Source: JAKLFA01 sp964450385 (GTDB lineage: Bacteria; Omnitrophota; Gorgyraeia; Zapsychrales; JANLHA01). Taken from it: a stretch of DNA of 64,000 nt. Shown here one piece after another: positions 1 through 8,726 of the stretch. Under the pieces are notes generated by a model. The model was not told where the DNA came from, ran no database searches, and saw only the letters and a program-made list of their open reading frames with translations. Location: contig CAYVEC010000007.1 in NCBI GenBank assembly GCA_964450385.1, forward strand, positions 1 to 64,000, in the 5' to 3' direction. The translations under genes and the position numbers were made by a program. Numbering within the stretch: the stretch's first letter is position 1; each line of letters begins with the position of its first letter.

Positions 1-90
1 AACCAAAACGCCCCGAAACTCTCTTTGCAGATGGTTTAATTTAGGGGTGGGGTCATACCCAGGGTATCTGACCTGTTCACACAGGGGAGG

Positions 91-438
91 TTGTTTTTTA
101 AATATTTCATCAGCTATATCTGCCGTTCCCTTATTGTTATAGGCGGATTTATTTTATTGGTTATCCCAGGGATTATTTTGATGCTTGGCTTAAGCCTGAG
201 TTCCTATCTGGTCGTGGATAAGAACATGGGGCCGATCGAGTCCCTTAAAGTGAGTTGGGCCGTGACACAAGGCGCCCGGTGGCAGCTCTGCTGTTTTGGG
301 GGGCTGATCGTGCTGTTGAATCTGGCCGGACTTTTATGCCTGGGCCTCGGTCTGATCATCACGGTCCCGGTGAGCTGGATTGCCGGCGCGTATGTCTATG
401 ATCGATTAGCCGGGCAGACGCTGCTCGAACAGGCCTGA
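91..438 (+). CDS. C-terminal part of an integral membrane protein (DUF975/YciC-like), 5' end unclear
   Basis: The protein is very hydrophobic, with about three membrane segments, an IPGI motif after the first and the sequence DKNMGPIESLKVSW between segments. This pattern is seen in uncharacterised DUF975-like bacterial membrane proteins, whose function is unknown. The TTG at 91 is the first usable start, but the reading frame stays open back to position 40 and still looks coding there (SDLFTQGR just before the TTG fits the family). A TAA at 37-39 then closes it. Family members normally carry another 80-100 N-terminal residues, so the gene is probably truncated or frameshifted, or the sequence has an error. 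It ends 180 bases before the malic enzyme gene. The family match is moderate and the start is doubtful. Confidence 0.5.
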   Translation: MFFKYFISYICRSLIVIGGFILLVIPGIILMLGLSLSSYLVVDKNMGPIESLKVSWAVTQGARWQLCCFGGLIVLLNLAGLLCLGLGLIITVPVSWIAGAYVYDRLAGQTLLEQA

Positions 439-618
439 GCTGCAGTTGCGGACGTTGGGTTATCAGGTGATCATTTCCGGGTCCGCACCCCTCTCATCGT
501 CACGATTGCTCACGCGCAGGCATGATCATTTAGGAGTGGAAAAAAAGCCGCTCTTGAATTACAATCTGTTGTTATTTTTTTAAAACCATCGATACAGAGT
601 CAGGAGAAGGAGAAAGCA

Positions 619-1992
619 ATGGCAGACGTGGAGAAGTATTCGCACAAGGTCGTTAAGAAGATCCGTTTCAGGATCCCGGATATCCCCGGCGCGCTCGGTA
701 ACCTCGCGCTTGAACTTGGGGTCCAGGGCGCGATCCTGGGAGACATCACCAAGATCCATCTGACATCGAATTATATTGTCCGCGACATCATCGCGTTCTT
801 CGACAGTGAGGAGCATTTTCTCGAGACGATCGCGGTCGTGAAAAAATTAAAAGGCTACCGCATTCTCCATATCCAGGACGAGGTCCTGAACCTCCACAAG
901 GGCGGCAAGATCGAGGTGCGGTCCCGTGTCAAGGTCGAGACCCTGAATGATCTCCGGATGATCTATACCCCTGGGGTGGCGCAGGTCTGTAATCATATCG
1001 TGGCCCATCCCGAGTCGGCGCGCAAGTACACCTCGATCGGCAACACCGTGTGTATCGCGACGAACGGTTCCGCGGTGCTCGGGCTCGGCGATATCGGGGT
1101 GCTCGGCGCGATGCCCGTCATGGAGGGGAAATCGATTATCCTTAATAAAATGGCGAACGTGAGCTGCGTTCCCCTGCTCCTCAAGAGCGACAATGCCGAT
1201 GAGATCGTGAACACTCTGTCGTGTCTCGCCGAGACATTCGGCGCGATCATGATTGAGGACGTCAAGGCCCCGCTCTGCTTTGAGGTCGAACAGCGTCTGC
1301 AGAAAAAGGTCCGGGTGCCGGTCTTTCATGATGATCAACACGGGACCGCGACCGTCATCCTCGCGGCCCTGATCCGGGCGTTTCAGATTACGAAAAAACG
1401 TAAGGATAAGGCCCGGATCGTGATCAATGGCGCCGGCGCCGCCGGGATCGCGGCTGCCAAATTGTTGATCGGGTATGGCTTCAGGAATATTATTCTCTCC
1501 GACCGCGCGGGCGCGATTTATAAAGGCCGCGGTGATATGAACGATTATAAAAAAGAGATCGCGGCTGTGACGAATTGTGACCGGGAGAAGGGCGGGTTAC
1601 AGGAGGTGCTGCCGGGGAAGGATGTCTTTATCGGGCTGTCGGGCCCGGGGCTTGTGACCCAGGACATGGTGCGGTCGATGAATAGTGATCCGATCATTTT
1701 CGCCCTGGCGAATCCGATCCCGGAGATCTGGCCAAAAGAGGCCGAGGAGGCCGGCGCTGCCGTGGCTCTTGATGGGCGCACGATCAACAATGCCCTGGTC
1801 TTCCCCGGGATCATGCGCGGGGCCCTTGATGCGCAGGCACGTGAGGTCACGACGGCCATGAAGTTCGCGGCGGCCGAGACCATTGCCTCGCTTGCGGGAA
1901 AGAAGGAGATCGTTCCCAATTTCCTGAATTTGGATGTGCATAAGACGGTTGCCCGGGCGGTTTTAATGGCCGTTGGGAAAGCCAAATCGTAA
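619..1992 (+). CDS. NAD(P)-dependent malic enzyme with N-terminal ACT domain
   Basis: Oxidative decarboxylation of malate to pyruvate in the cytoplasm, feeding pyruvate and reducing power into central metabolism. Residues about 15-85 form an ACT domain (IPGALGNLALELG), which in related enzymes binds an amino-acid effector. The malic-enzyme N-terminal domain follows (YTPGVAQV near 117, the VFHDDQHGTA metal-site region near 237). The dinucleotide-binding domain starts at the glycine-rich N270-GAGAAG motif. At 457 residues it is the usual length for the short bacterial type with an added ACT domain. A strong Shine-Dalgarno (AGGAGAAGGAG) precedes the ATG. The gene stands alone and converges on opgH, with a hairpin terminator between them. 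The family is certain; NAD versus NADP preference cannot be read from the sequence. Confidence 0.93.
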   Translation: MADVEKYSHKVVKKIRFRIPDIPGALGNLALELGVQGAILGDITKIHLTSNYIVRDIIAFFDSEEHFLETIAVVKKLKGYRILHIQDEVLNLHKGGKIEVRSRVKVETLNDLRMIYTPGVAQVCNHIVAHPESARKYTSIGNTVCIATNGSAVLGLGDIGVLGAMPVMEGKSIILNKMANVSCVPLLLKSDNADEIVNTLSCLAETFGAIMIEDVKAPLCFEVEQRLQKKVRVPVFHDDQHGTATVILAALIRAFQITKKRKDKARIVINGAGAAGIAAAKLLIGYGFRNIILSDRAGAIYKGRGDMNDYKKEIAAVTNCDREKGGLQEVLPGKDVFIGLSGPGLVTQDMVRSMNSDPIIFALANPIPEIWPKEAEEAGAAVALDGRTINNALVFPGIMRGALDAQAREVTTAMKFAAAETIASLAGKKEIVPNFLNLDVHKTVARAVLMAVGKAKS

Positions 1993-2050
1993 TAGACGTC
2001 GGCCCGTGTGACGGCCAAAGGGATTGATCCAAAAGATGTTGTTGTTAAAC

Positions 2051-2086
2051 AGCCTTGCCGGTTAACGCGGCAGGGCTGTTGTGTTT
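2051..2086 (+). terminator. Intrinsic terminator of malic enzyme gene, convergent with opgH
   Basis: The arms AGCCTTGCCG (2051-2060) and CGGCAGGGCT (2068-2077) form a 10-bp stem with one G-T pair, followed by a T-rich stretch ending in TTTT at 2083-2086. The opgH stop codon lies in the loop, so the hairpin may act in both directions, although the minus strand has a poorer T tract. Confidence 0.65.
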
Positions 2087-4215
2087 TGTGAGGCGCTTCC
2101 GAGGAGCGCTTGATAGCGGCGGAGGACCTTGGCGGGCGCGGTCTCGGTCGGCACGAGAAAGAGGCCGAGGTCGCGGAAGAAGATGCCGACGGACGGATAG
2201 CTGTAGAGGATCGAGATCGGGATCCCGAGAATAAGCGGTGTCACGATCGTGGAGATCCACCAGAACAGGGTTTGGTTTACGCCATAGGCGATCGCGGCCC
2301 AGACGAGGGCCAGGACCATGGCCGGTGAGTGCGCCCGCCAGGCCTCGCGGAACGAGGTCCGCTTCGAAAGCCGGGCCTGGCTGGCCCAGATGAGCTTTCG
2401 GCCGCTCAGATTGATCAGGACATACCACGAGTGAAAGATCATGCGGAGCGGGGCGAGGATCGTTGAAAAAATGGTCTCAAGGATGATGCTCGTCGCGAGA
2501 CGTCCGACTCCGCCAAATTGTCTGCGCCGCGCCGGGTCGAGGGCGATGAGGACGAGGCTCAAGACCTTCGGGGTGAACAGGAAGATCCCTGTTGCGGCGA
2601 GGAGCAGGCTGGACCAGTCGTGGTATTCGATCGTCCATGAGGGGAAGAGGCTGCGTTCGTTCGAAAAATAGACGGTCTTCTGGAAGAAGCTCAGGATGCC
2701 GTTCGCGGTCATGAGCATCAGCAGTGAGAACCACATGAGCGATGAAAAATAGAAGAGATTCCCCTGGAGGAAGAGGATCTTATGTCCGAATTTGACCCCG
2801 GGGAGGAAGAGGAGCCGGAGGTGCTGGATGTTGCCTTGGCACCAGCGTTTATCGCGCGAGAGCTCCTCGAGGAGATTGGGCGGGAGTTCTTCATAACTGT
2901 GCTCGAGTTCGTGGGCAAGCCAGACACCCCATCCGGCGCGGCGCATGAGCGCGGCCTCAACAAAGTCGTGACTGAGGATCTCGCCGCCGAAGGGAGGACG
3001 GCCTGAGAGCCGGGGCAGGGCGCAGTATTTGATGAAGGGGTCGAGGCGGATGATCGCGTTATGCCCCCAGAATCCTGATTCGTCAAGTTGCCAGAACCGG
3101 AGGCCGCCGAAGAACAGCGGGCCGTAGGCGTGGCTCGCGAATTGCTGGAGCCGTCCGATGAGGCTGGTCTGGTTCATGGCCATGGGCGCGGTCTGGAGGA
3201 TCCCGATCGTGGGATGCCTGTCCATGGTGTTGACCATGCGGACGAGAACATCTTCGTCGATGAGGCTGTCCGCGTCCAGGGTGATCATATAGGTATATTG
3301 CCAGGCCCAGCGGCGGCAAAAGTCGCTGATATTGCCGCTTTTTTTGTGCAGCCGGAGCCGGCGGCGGCGGTAGAAGATTTTGCCGAACCCGTTGACCTCC
3401 TGGCAGAGCCGGGCCCAGTAGATCTCTTCCGCGATCCCGTGGGCTTTACTTGTCGAGTCGCTTAAGACATAAATATCGAAATGGTCGAGGACCCCGGCAT
3501 CGTGAATTGTGTCATACATGGCCCGGAGGGCCGCAAAGATCCGCGGGACCTCTTCGTTGTGGACCGGCATCACGAGCGCGATCCGGGTCCCAGGGCTGAT
3601 CGGCGCTGGGGCCGGAGAGACGTCGATCATCTTTTTCTGCTCCTTGAGCGAGATAAAGAAGCCGATGATGATGGTCCAGAAATTGATCGCGATCCAGCCG
3701 AACAGAAAGGTAAAAACGGTGATGATGGCCCATTTAAGGGGGTTGAGGCCGTGAGGGCTGAGGATCTTGGTGATCGTGAGCGTGCCGCTCACTGTTGAGG
3801 CGAGGACGAGCCCAAAAAAGAAGATCCGTCGGACGATGAGCAGGGCGGAATAGCGGCTGTCGTGGGGGAGCATGGTGTTTGCCGGGTTGAATTTTCGGTA
3901 TCCCATGGGTGTCCGGTGCGGCGCGGGCCGGTAGGCCTCGCTGAATAGGGGGTGGTATCTCGCGTCTGGCTGAATGCCTTCCTCTTTTAAGACGTTCAGG
4001 GTCTCGGTGAGGGCCCGGCCCGGCCATTTCGTATATTCCTCTGCCGGGAGTGTGCCGGCGAGCCGTCCTCTGATTACGTCAGTGAGCGAAGAGACCGTGT
4101 TTTCTTCGAGGCCGAGGAGACGGAGGTAGAGGATGACCCGTTCTGTGAGAAGCCTCAGATGTTGGCCGTTCGCGGGGTGTGAAGAATGTTGTGACGGGTG
4201 TTCGGTCGTGGTCAT
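2062..4215 (-). CDS. opgH: Glucans biosynthesis glucosyltransferase OpgH (MdoH)
   Basis: Inner-membrane GT2 glucosyltransferase that polymerises the beta-1,2-glucan backbone of osmoregulated periplasmic glucans from UDP-glucose. The 717-residue product has N-terminal membrane segments, then the catalytic core: PVHNEE, VLSDSTS, the D-A-D of TLDADSLIDED near residue 310, SHDFVEAALMRRAGW, and RDKRWCQGN near 455 (the (Q/R)xxRW-type motif), followed by several C-terminal membrane segments. It is shorter than the E. coli enzyme (847 residues). I chose the ATG at 4215, which follows the opgG stop after 10 bases; a longer start at 4299 would overlap opgG by 74 bases. No good Shine-Dalgarno is visible, so translational coupling to opgG is likely. 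Family assignment is secure. Confidence 0.93.
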   Translation of the reverse strand: MTTTEHPSQHSSHPANGQHLRLLTERVILYLRLLGLEENTVSSLTDVIRGRLAGTLPAEEYTKWPGRALTETLNVLKEEGIQPDARYHPLFSEAYRPAPHRTPMGYRKFNPANTMLPHDSRYSALLIVRRIFFFGLVLASTVSGTLTITKILSPHGLNPLKWAIITVFTFLFGWIAINFWTIIIGFFISLKEQKKMIDVSPAPAPISPGTRIALVMPVHNEEVPRIFAALRAMYDTIHDAGVLDHFDIYVLSDSTSKAHGIAEEIYWARLCQEVNGFGKIFYRRRRLRLHKKSGNISDFCRRWAWQYTYMITLDADSLIDEDVLVRMVNTMDRHPTIGILQTAPMAMNQTSLIGRLQQFASHAYGPLFFGGLRFWQLDESGFWGHNAIIRLDPFIKYCALPRLSGRPPFGGEILSHDFVEAALMRRAGWGVWLAHELEHSYEELPPNLLEELSRDKRWCQGNIQHLRLLFLPGVKFGHKILFLQGNLFYFSSLMWFSLLMLMTANGILSFFQKTVYFSNERSLFPSWTIEYHDWSSLLLAATGIFLFTPKVLSLVLIALDPARRRQFGGVGRLATSIILETIFSTILAPLRMIFHSWYVLINLSGRKLIWASQARLSKRTSFREAWRAHSPAMVLALVWAAIAYGVNQTLFWWISTIVTPLILGIPISILYSYPSVGIFFRDLGLFLVPTETAPAKVLRRYQALLGSASQNTTALPR

Positions 4216-4225
4216 GGTCCGGGGG

Positions 4226-5767
4226 TTAGGGGAGGTAGGTGTAGCTCCAGGTCTCGGAGAGCCGCATTCGGTCGTCGTGTAAAAAGGCGCGGAGTTCAAC
4301 GGCAGGCGCGTGGTTCGGGATGACCTTATCGAGGATCCCGGGTTCCTTGAGGTCGACGCGAAGGATGAGACGCCATCCGCCGGTGACCGTGTTCGCGATC
4401 ACCTGTTTTGAGGCGATCTGATAATTGTGGAAGAGCTGGATATCGGCTGATACGGTGGCGGTTGAGGGCGAGGCGGGCATAGAGCCCGGAAGGAAATCGA
4501 TGACGAAGGAGACCGTGTCATCCTGGCGCATGACCCGCGTTGAGGCGATCTTCGCAAGGGGCGCGCCGAGGCGGTCGCCGCGGCACCACGTGAGCGAGTA
4601 GGTTACGGCCAGGGAATCTCCGGGTTCAAAAGTCTGATCCGGGACCCAGTAGGCCACGATATTGTCGTTGTATTCATTGTAGGTCGGGATCTGAACGAGC
4701 TCGATCCGGCCCGCGCCCCAGCCGTCTCCGGGAGTGACCCAGACGCTTGGGCGCCGGTCGTAACGGGCCTCGAGGTCCTGGTAATGGTCAAAGGTCATGT
4801 CGCGCTGGATGAGACCGAATCCGACGGGTTTATTCCCTCCGAAACTATTAACGAGCAGTGTCTCGGGGTTGACGAGCGGGTGCCATGTCCATTCTCCGGA
4901 GCCTTCTTGGATGAGGAGGCCGTCCGAGTCATGGACCTCAGGGCGGAAATCGGGCGCGACCTGCGCGGTCCCGTCTTCTCCGTGCGAGAACATGGAGGTG
5001 AGCGGGGCGAGGCCGAGTTTTTTGACCCGCCTGCGGAAAAAGAGACGGGCCTGGACATCCATGATGGTCTCTTCTCCGGGATCGATGGCAAAGGCGTAGG
5101 CGCCGGTCACGCTCGGGCTGTCGAGGAGGGCGTAGATGGTGATGGTCGCACCGGCGCGGCTTGGTTTGACGATCCAAAACTCCCGGAACCAGGGGAATTC
5201 TTCGCCTGAGGCCTCAGCGGTGTCGATCGCCAATCCTCGGGCAGACATCCCGTAGACGAGGTCTTGGGCCAGGGCTCGGAAATAACTGGCGCCTAAGAAG
5301 GAGATGAGCTCATCGGCATAGTCCGGGGTATTGAGCGGATAGTGGATCCGAAATCCCGCGAATCCGATGCCCTCTGGGGCAGCCCCCTTGAGGCCGGTCG
5401 TTCCGTAATCAAAGAAGTCGGCTGAGAACGGGACGCGTGCTGGAATCCCGTTCTCTACGATATGCACCGTCACAGGATCCTGATAAATGAAACCGGGGTG
5501 AAAGAATTGAAGGCTGTAGGGCCCGTCGGACCAGACGGCCTGCGCCGGCCGGAACCGGAGCCCGCGCCATTCGTCGTAGCCTATTTTGGCCAGGGCATCG
5601 GGGAGATCATTTTTTTCGTTATTAAATGAGTCCTCGGCCAGGGCCCGTGCTTTATCGACGACGTTGTCAAAGCCGATCGACAGCCTCGGCGCGGGCGCGG
5701 CCAGGCACGTGGCGCCCCAGAAGACCAGGAGGATGCACGAAAGACCAATAGTTTTTTTATCAACCAT
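4226..5767 (-). CDS. opgG: Periplasmic glucans biosynthesis protein OpgG (MdoG)
   Basis: Periplasmic partner of OpgH; OpgG-family proteins act on the emerging beta-1,2-glucan chain and some members are now known to be glycoside hydrolases. The 513-residue product begins with a Sec signal peptide (MVDKKTIGLSCILLVFWGA, cleavage near CLAAPA). Family landmarks follow: YDEWRGLRFRP near residue 70, HPGFIYQDPV, FDYG, GIGFAGFRIHYPLN, YFRALAQDLVYGMSARGLA and, later, FGGNKPVGFGLIQRD. The ATG at 5767 places the signal peptide correctly; an upstream TTG at 5791 is less likely. It forms an operon with opgH. This gene pair is typical of Proteobacteria, so its presence here is noteworthy. Confidence 0.93.
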   Translation of the reverse strand: MVDKKTIGLSCILLVFWGATCLAAPAPRLSIGFDNVVDKARALAEDSFNNEKNDLPDALAKIGYDEWRGLRFRPAQAVWSDGPYSLQFFHPGFIYQDPVTVHIVENGIPARVPFSADFFDYGTTGLKGAAPEGIGFAGFRIHYPLNTPDYADELISFLGASYFRALAQDLVYGMSARGLAIDTAEASGEEFPWFREFWIVKPSRAGATITIYALLDSPSVTGAYAFAIDPGEETIMDVQARLFFRRRVKKLGLAPLTSMFSHGEDGTAQVAPDFRPEVHDSDGLLIQEGSGEWTWHPLVNPETLLVNSFGGNKPVGFGLIQRDMTFDHYQDLEARYDRRPSVWVTPGDGWGAGRIELVQIPTYNEYNDNIVAYWVPDQTFEPGDSLAVTYSLTWCRGDRLGAPLAKIASTRVMRQDDTVSFVIDFLPGSMPASPSTATVSADIQLFHNYQIASKQVIANTVTGGWRLILRVDLKEPGILDKVIPNHAPAVELRAFLHDDRMRLSETWSYTYLP

Positions 5768-5826
5768 ACTTGCCACCACACACAGCAACAAAAAATATTG
5801 ATATCGGTACAGGAAGGGATGAATCT

Positions 5827-5835
5827 ACTATATCA
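5827..5835 (-). promoter_or_regulatory. Possible extended -10 promoter for opgG-opgH
   Basis: On the minus strand the sequence reads TGATATAGT, an extended -10 element (TGn plus TATAGT), about 60 bases before the opgG start. A perfect TTGACA lies only 8 bases further upstream (5841-5846 on the plus strand), too close to serve as its -35. Support is moderate to weak. Confidence 0.35.
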
Positions 5836-5953
5836 TAAGGTGTCAAAAAATAAATAGAGACAGGAAAAATTCGTACGGCCTGCTTTATTGTCTGCCCGGA
5901 CCGCTTGTGAAGTCGCGGGCCCGATGACGCAAGAGGGGCGCGGCATATTCTTA

Positions 5954-5982
5954 TTGCCGCCCGGTCCGCAATATCTTATACT
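5954..5982 (+). promoter_or_regulatory. Candidate sigma-70 promoter for pseudouridine synthase gene
   Basis: TTGCCG (5954-5959), a 17-bp spacer and TATACT (5977-5982). Transcription would start near 5990, after the first in-frame ATG at 5888, which supports the later start at 6071. Confidence 0.4.
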
Positions 5983-6070
5983 GACTCTGCGGCGTTTGGG
6001 GCGCGAGGTTGTTGGTATTTTCTGGGAGGCAACGGCTCGTGATCGGTGCAAGGTTATTGGAAAGACAGCG

Positions 6071-6775
6071 ATGGGTGACGTGATACAACGAACGGGTCGA
6101 AAGAGGCATCAGCCGAAGGGTTTTGACATTCTCTATGAAGATCGGGACGTGATCGTGGGGAATAAAGCCCCGGGGGTTTTGACGGTCGCGGCGACGTATG
6201 ACAAGGTCCATACTGTTCATCATGCCTTGAATCAATATGTCCGAAAGGGCAACGCGCGTTCGACAAAACGGGTCTTTGTGGTCCATCGGCTTGATCGTGA
6301 GACGTCCGGGGTGCTGATCTTCGCGAAGACCGACGAGGTCAAGGAGGTGCTCAAGGCCCAGTGGAACGTCACCCGAAAAACGTATCACGCCGTGGTCCAC
6401 GGCCGGCTCGCTGATAAAAAGGGAACGATCTCGAGTCATCTGCTCGAGGATGAGGAATATACGGTCCGGCCCACAGAGGATGCTGCGAAAGGAAAGTTAT
6501 CGCACACCTCCTACACGGTCGTTAAGGAGGGGAAAAAGCTTTCCCTGCTTGAGATCGACCTCCTCACCGGCAGAAAAAATCAGATACGGGTCCATCTCGC
6601 GCAGATCCATCATCCGATTGTAGGCGATAAAAAATATGGCGGCGGCCATGACCGGTTTCCGTTTTTGGCCTTGCACGCCCGATCGATCTCGTTTCTCCAT
6701 CCTTTTAGCGGAAAGCGCATTGATATTGAAGCCCCTGCGCCTGATTATTTTTCAGCCCTGGTGGCTCGGATTTAA
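6071..6775 (+). CDS. RluA-family pseudouridine synthase
   Basis: Isomerises specific uridines of rRNA or tRNA to pseudouridine. The catalytic motif HRLDRETSG starts at residue 72, with its Asp as nucleophile, preceded by the ILYEDRDVIVGNKAPGVLT entry motif. GRKNQIRVHLAQIHHPIVGD follows near residue 170, and LHARSISFLHPF closes the fold. The 234-residue product is short and has no N-terminal S4 domain, as in the RluA/RluC-like short subgroup. I chose the ATG at 6071 because residues upstream of it do not resemble the family and GGAAAG lies just before it. The site specificity cannot be told. It is transcribed alone, divergent from opgGH. Confidence 0.85.
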   Translation: MGDVIQRTGRKRHQPKGFDILYEDRDVIVGNKAPGVLTVAATYDKVHTVHHALNQYVRKGNARSTKRVFVVHRLDRETSGVLIFAKTDEVKEVLKAQWNVTRKTYHAVVHGRLADKKGTISSHLLEDEEYTVRPTEDAAKGKLSHTSYTVVKEGKKLSLLEIDLLTGRKNQIRVHLAQIHHPIVGDKKYGGGHDRFPFLALHARSISFLHPFSGKRIDIEAPAPDYFSALVARI

Positions 6776-6920
6776 GAAAAGGGCTTTGTATCGGTAGGCT
6801 TATGAGGGCCGGCCTTTTGCAGGCCGATGCTCAAAAAACGCTCTTTTGGTTTTTTCATTTTTGGCCGCGTGATATACTGCTCCTGAAGACATACCGAAGT
6901 CTCGGTACTGGGGGATGCTC

Positions 6921-7946
6921 ATGAAAAAACAGATCGGGATAGTTCTTGTCGTCGCAGTGTTGATTGCAGGCGGGATGCGTGACGCGGCTTCCGAAGGCCG
7001 GGCGGACGGAGCGTATGCGGAATATTTCGATAATGGGCAGGTCCGCGAGGAGGGTGTTTATCGTGGGGGCGAGCGCGACGGCTTATACAAACGCTATTAT
7101 AAGAACGGGATCCTCGCTGAGGAAGGCGCCTATCGTCAGGGCGAGCGCGACGGGGTGTTTACCGCCTATTATCCGAACGGCCAGATTCGTGAGGAGTCGT
7201 TCTACGCGGCCGGCCGACGTGAGGGCGCGCTCAAGCGTTATTATGAGGACGGAGAGATCCAGGAAGAGGGGCTGTTCAAGGACGACAAACGTGAGGGCAC
7301 GTACCGCCGTTATGCCGATGGCGGCCGGCTCTATATTGAGGAGATCTATCGTGAGGGCCGAGCCGTCGTATCGCTTCGAAAGGAGTATTACGAGAGTGGC
7401 AAACTGAAAAAAGAAATGGTCTATCATGATGATAAGTTTGAGGGGCCCTATCGTTCCTTTTATGAGAATGGCCAGATCGGCGAGTCGAAGACCTATAAGG
7501 CGGACAAGCTTGATGGGACCTATATGTTCTATTATGAAGACGGCCAGATCGGAGAACAGGCAACCTATCAGAACGGGTTGAAGGAGGGCCTTTATGCCTC
7601 CTATTATGAGAACGGCCAGATCCGGGAGCAGGGAAATTATGTCGCGGACCAGCGGAACGGTCTTTATACCACTTATTATGAGAACGGCAGGGTCCGGGTT
7701 GAGGAGGTCTATACGAACGGCCGGCTTAACGGGCCGTATAAATGGTTTTATGAGGGCGGGCAGGTCGGTGAAGAGAAGGTGTATGTTAATGGAACCTTAA
7801 ACGGGCCCTACACCCGTTATTATGATAACGGCCAGATCCGTGAGCAGGGGGCATATAAGGATGACAAGCGGACGGGCCACTATACTTCGTATGATGAAAA
7901 CGGCGTCGTTCGTGATCAGGCGGTCTATTGTGACGGAGGGGTCTAG
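6921..7946 (+). CDS. Exported protein of 13 YwqK/MORN-like repeats
   Basis: The product starts with a signal peptide (MKKQIGIVLVVAVLIAGGM, cleavage near DAASEG). The rest is almost entirely about 13 tandem units of 22-25 residues with the core YYENGQIREEG-x(8)-G-x-Y, matching the toxin_YwqK/MORN_2 repeat family. Such repeats form beta-hairpin solenoids; no enzymatic function is established. Unit 5 and the unit around VVSLRKEYYESGK are the most diverged. An ATG at 6915 is also possible, but GGGGGAT is better spaced for the ATG at 6921. A small 5' hairpin (TACCGA/TCGGTA, 6893-6908) precedes the ribosome site. The gene is monocistronic and ends at a strong terminator. The repeat family is clear; the role is unknown. 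Confidence 0.8.
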   Translation: MKKQIGIVLVVAVLIAGGMRDAASEGRADGAYAEYFDNGQVREEGVYRGGERDGLYKRYYKNGILAEEGAYRQGERDGVFTAYYPNGQIREESFYAAGRREGALKRYYEDGEIQEEGLFKDDKREGTYRRYADGGRLYIEEIYREGRAVVSLRKEYYESGKLKKEMVYHDDKFEGPYRSFYENGQIGESKTYKADKLDGTYMFYYEDGQIGEQATYQNGLKEGLYASYYENGQIREQGNYVADQRNGLYTTYYENGRVRVEEVYTNGRLNGPYKWFYEGGQVGEEKVYVNGTLNGPYTRYYDNGQIREQGAYKDDKRTGHYTSYDENGVVRDQAVYCDGGV

Positions 7947-7988
7947 CGGATTTGGGGATCAGGTGCCTCATGGGGCAGGGAACGTGAA

Positions 7989-8016
7989 ACCGGTGACAGA
8001 CTGTCACCGGTTTTTT
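7989..8016 (+). terminator. Strong intrinsic terminator after the repeat-protein gene
   Basis: ACCGGTGACAG (7989-7999) and CTGTCACCGGT (8001-8011) are perfect inverted repeats around one base, so an 8-bp stem with a 7-base loop is expected. A run of six T follows at 8011-8016. Confidence 0.85.
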
Positions 8017-8068
8017 ACTGGGTAAGAAAAGGCCGCACCGCACGACTAACCTGTACACGAGGTGCGTC

Positions 8069-8710
8069 ATGCCAATAAGACGAAGCGGTTTCATACTCAT
8101 GATTTTCTTGTCGCTCTCAGCCGGTTCCGCCTGGGCACGTAACGTCACTTATACCGGCGGCACGGCGCTCATCGGATCCTTTGACGACGACTCGTTTTCT
8201 TCACTCGTTCATTACACCCCGTATTACCGCTATTCTGTGGGGTATCGGTATGAATATTTTCGCGAACGCGAGTGGCATTACAATGGCCTCCAGGTGAACT
8301 ATCTGCTCCACCGCTGGAATCAACCCGATGCCCAGGCGAATCTGTATATTCTTACGAGCGTGGGATCAGGGGCGAGCCGTGATCATGACACCACCGCCGC
8401 GGGGTTCGTTGGGGCGGCCGCGGATTGGGAGAATCGGAGGCTTTTTGTTTCGTATGAAAACCGGTATCTCAACGCCGGCGAGACCGATGAATTCTATGTT
8501 CAGAAGGCGAGGCTGGGCGTGGCCCCGTATGTCGCTGAATTCGGAGGGATCCACACGTGGCTCATGATCGAGGCCTCAGAGAGCCCACAGCGCGAAGACC
8601 GATCGTTGACGTTCACCCCGCTCGTCCGTTTTTTTAAAGGCACGGACATGGTCGAGCTCGGTTGGACGATTGATGGCGGGGCCATGGCGAATCTGCGCCT
8701 GGTCTTTTAG
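8069..8710 (+). CDS. Putative outer-membrane beta-barrel protein in metal-transport operon
   Basis: I do not recognise a named family. The 213-residue product has a signal peptide (cleavage near SAWARN). The mature part is rich in alternating aromatic and polar residues (YTPYYRYSVGYRYEYF, RLFVSYENRYLNAG) and ends in LRLVF, a terminal-Phe signature of outer-membrane barrels. About eight strands would fit the length. It lies 16 bases before the MerP-like gene, which itself abuts the MerT-like gene, so the three probably form one operon and this protein may carry a metal across the outer membrane. Location is a reasonable inference; function is inferred only from context. Confidence 0.6.
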   Translation: MPIRRSGFILMIFLSLSAGSAWARNVTYTGGTALIGSFDDDSFSSLVHYTPYYRYSVGYRYEYFREREWHYNGLQVNYLLHRWNQPDAQANLYILTSVGSGASRDHDTTAAGFVGAAADWENRRLFVSYENRYLNAGETDEFYVQKARLGVAPYVAEFGGIHTWLMIEASESPQREDRSLTFTPLVRFFKGTDMVELGWTIDGGAMANLRLVF

Positions 8711-8726
8711 ATGAAGGGAGGGGACG

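Larger units (their letters stand above)
5768..6070. other. Intergenic region between divergent opgG and rluA-type gene
   Basis: About 300 bases between two divergent genes. It holds the candidate promoters described separately. An open frame from 5888 runs into the pseudouridine synthase, but its first 61 codons show no family similarity and overlap the candidate promoter, so I treat it as untranslated. Nothing else was recognised. Confidence 0.5.

Noticed and set aside
2110..3800. Plus-strand open frames opposite opgH
   Set aside because: All are antisense shadows of opgH, charge-rich and without start sites or family similarity.
5841..5846. Perfect TTGACA on the minus strand before opgG
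   Set aside because: No acceptable -10 lies 16-18 bases from it; the nearest TATAGT is only 8 bases away.
5888..6070. N-terminal extension of the pseudouridine synthase
   Set aside because: No family similarity, and the candidate promoter lies inside it.
6960..7930. Tandem DNA repeat or CRISPR-like array in the YwqK-repeat gene
   Set aside because: The periodicity (about 69 bases) is that of diverged protein repeats within an open frame; there are no unique spacers.
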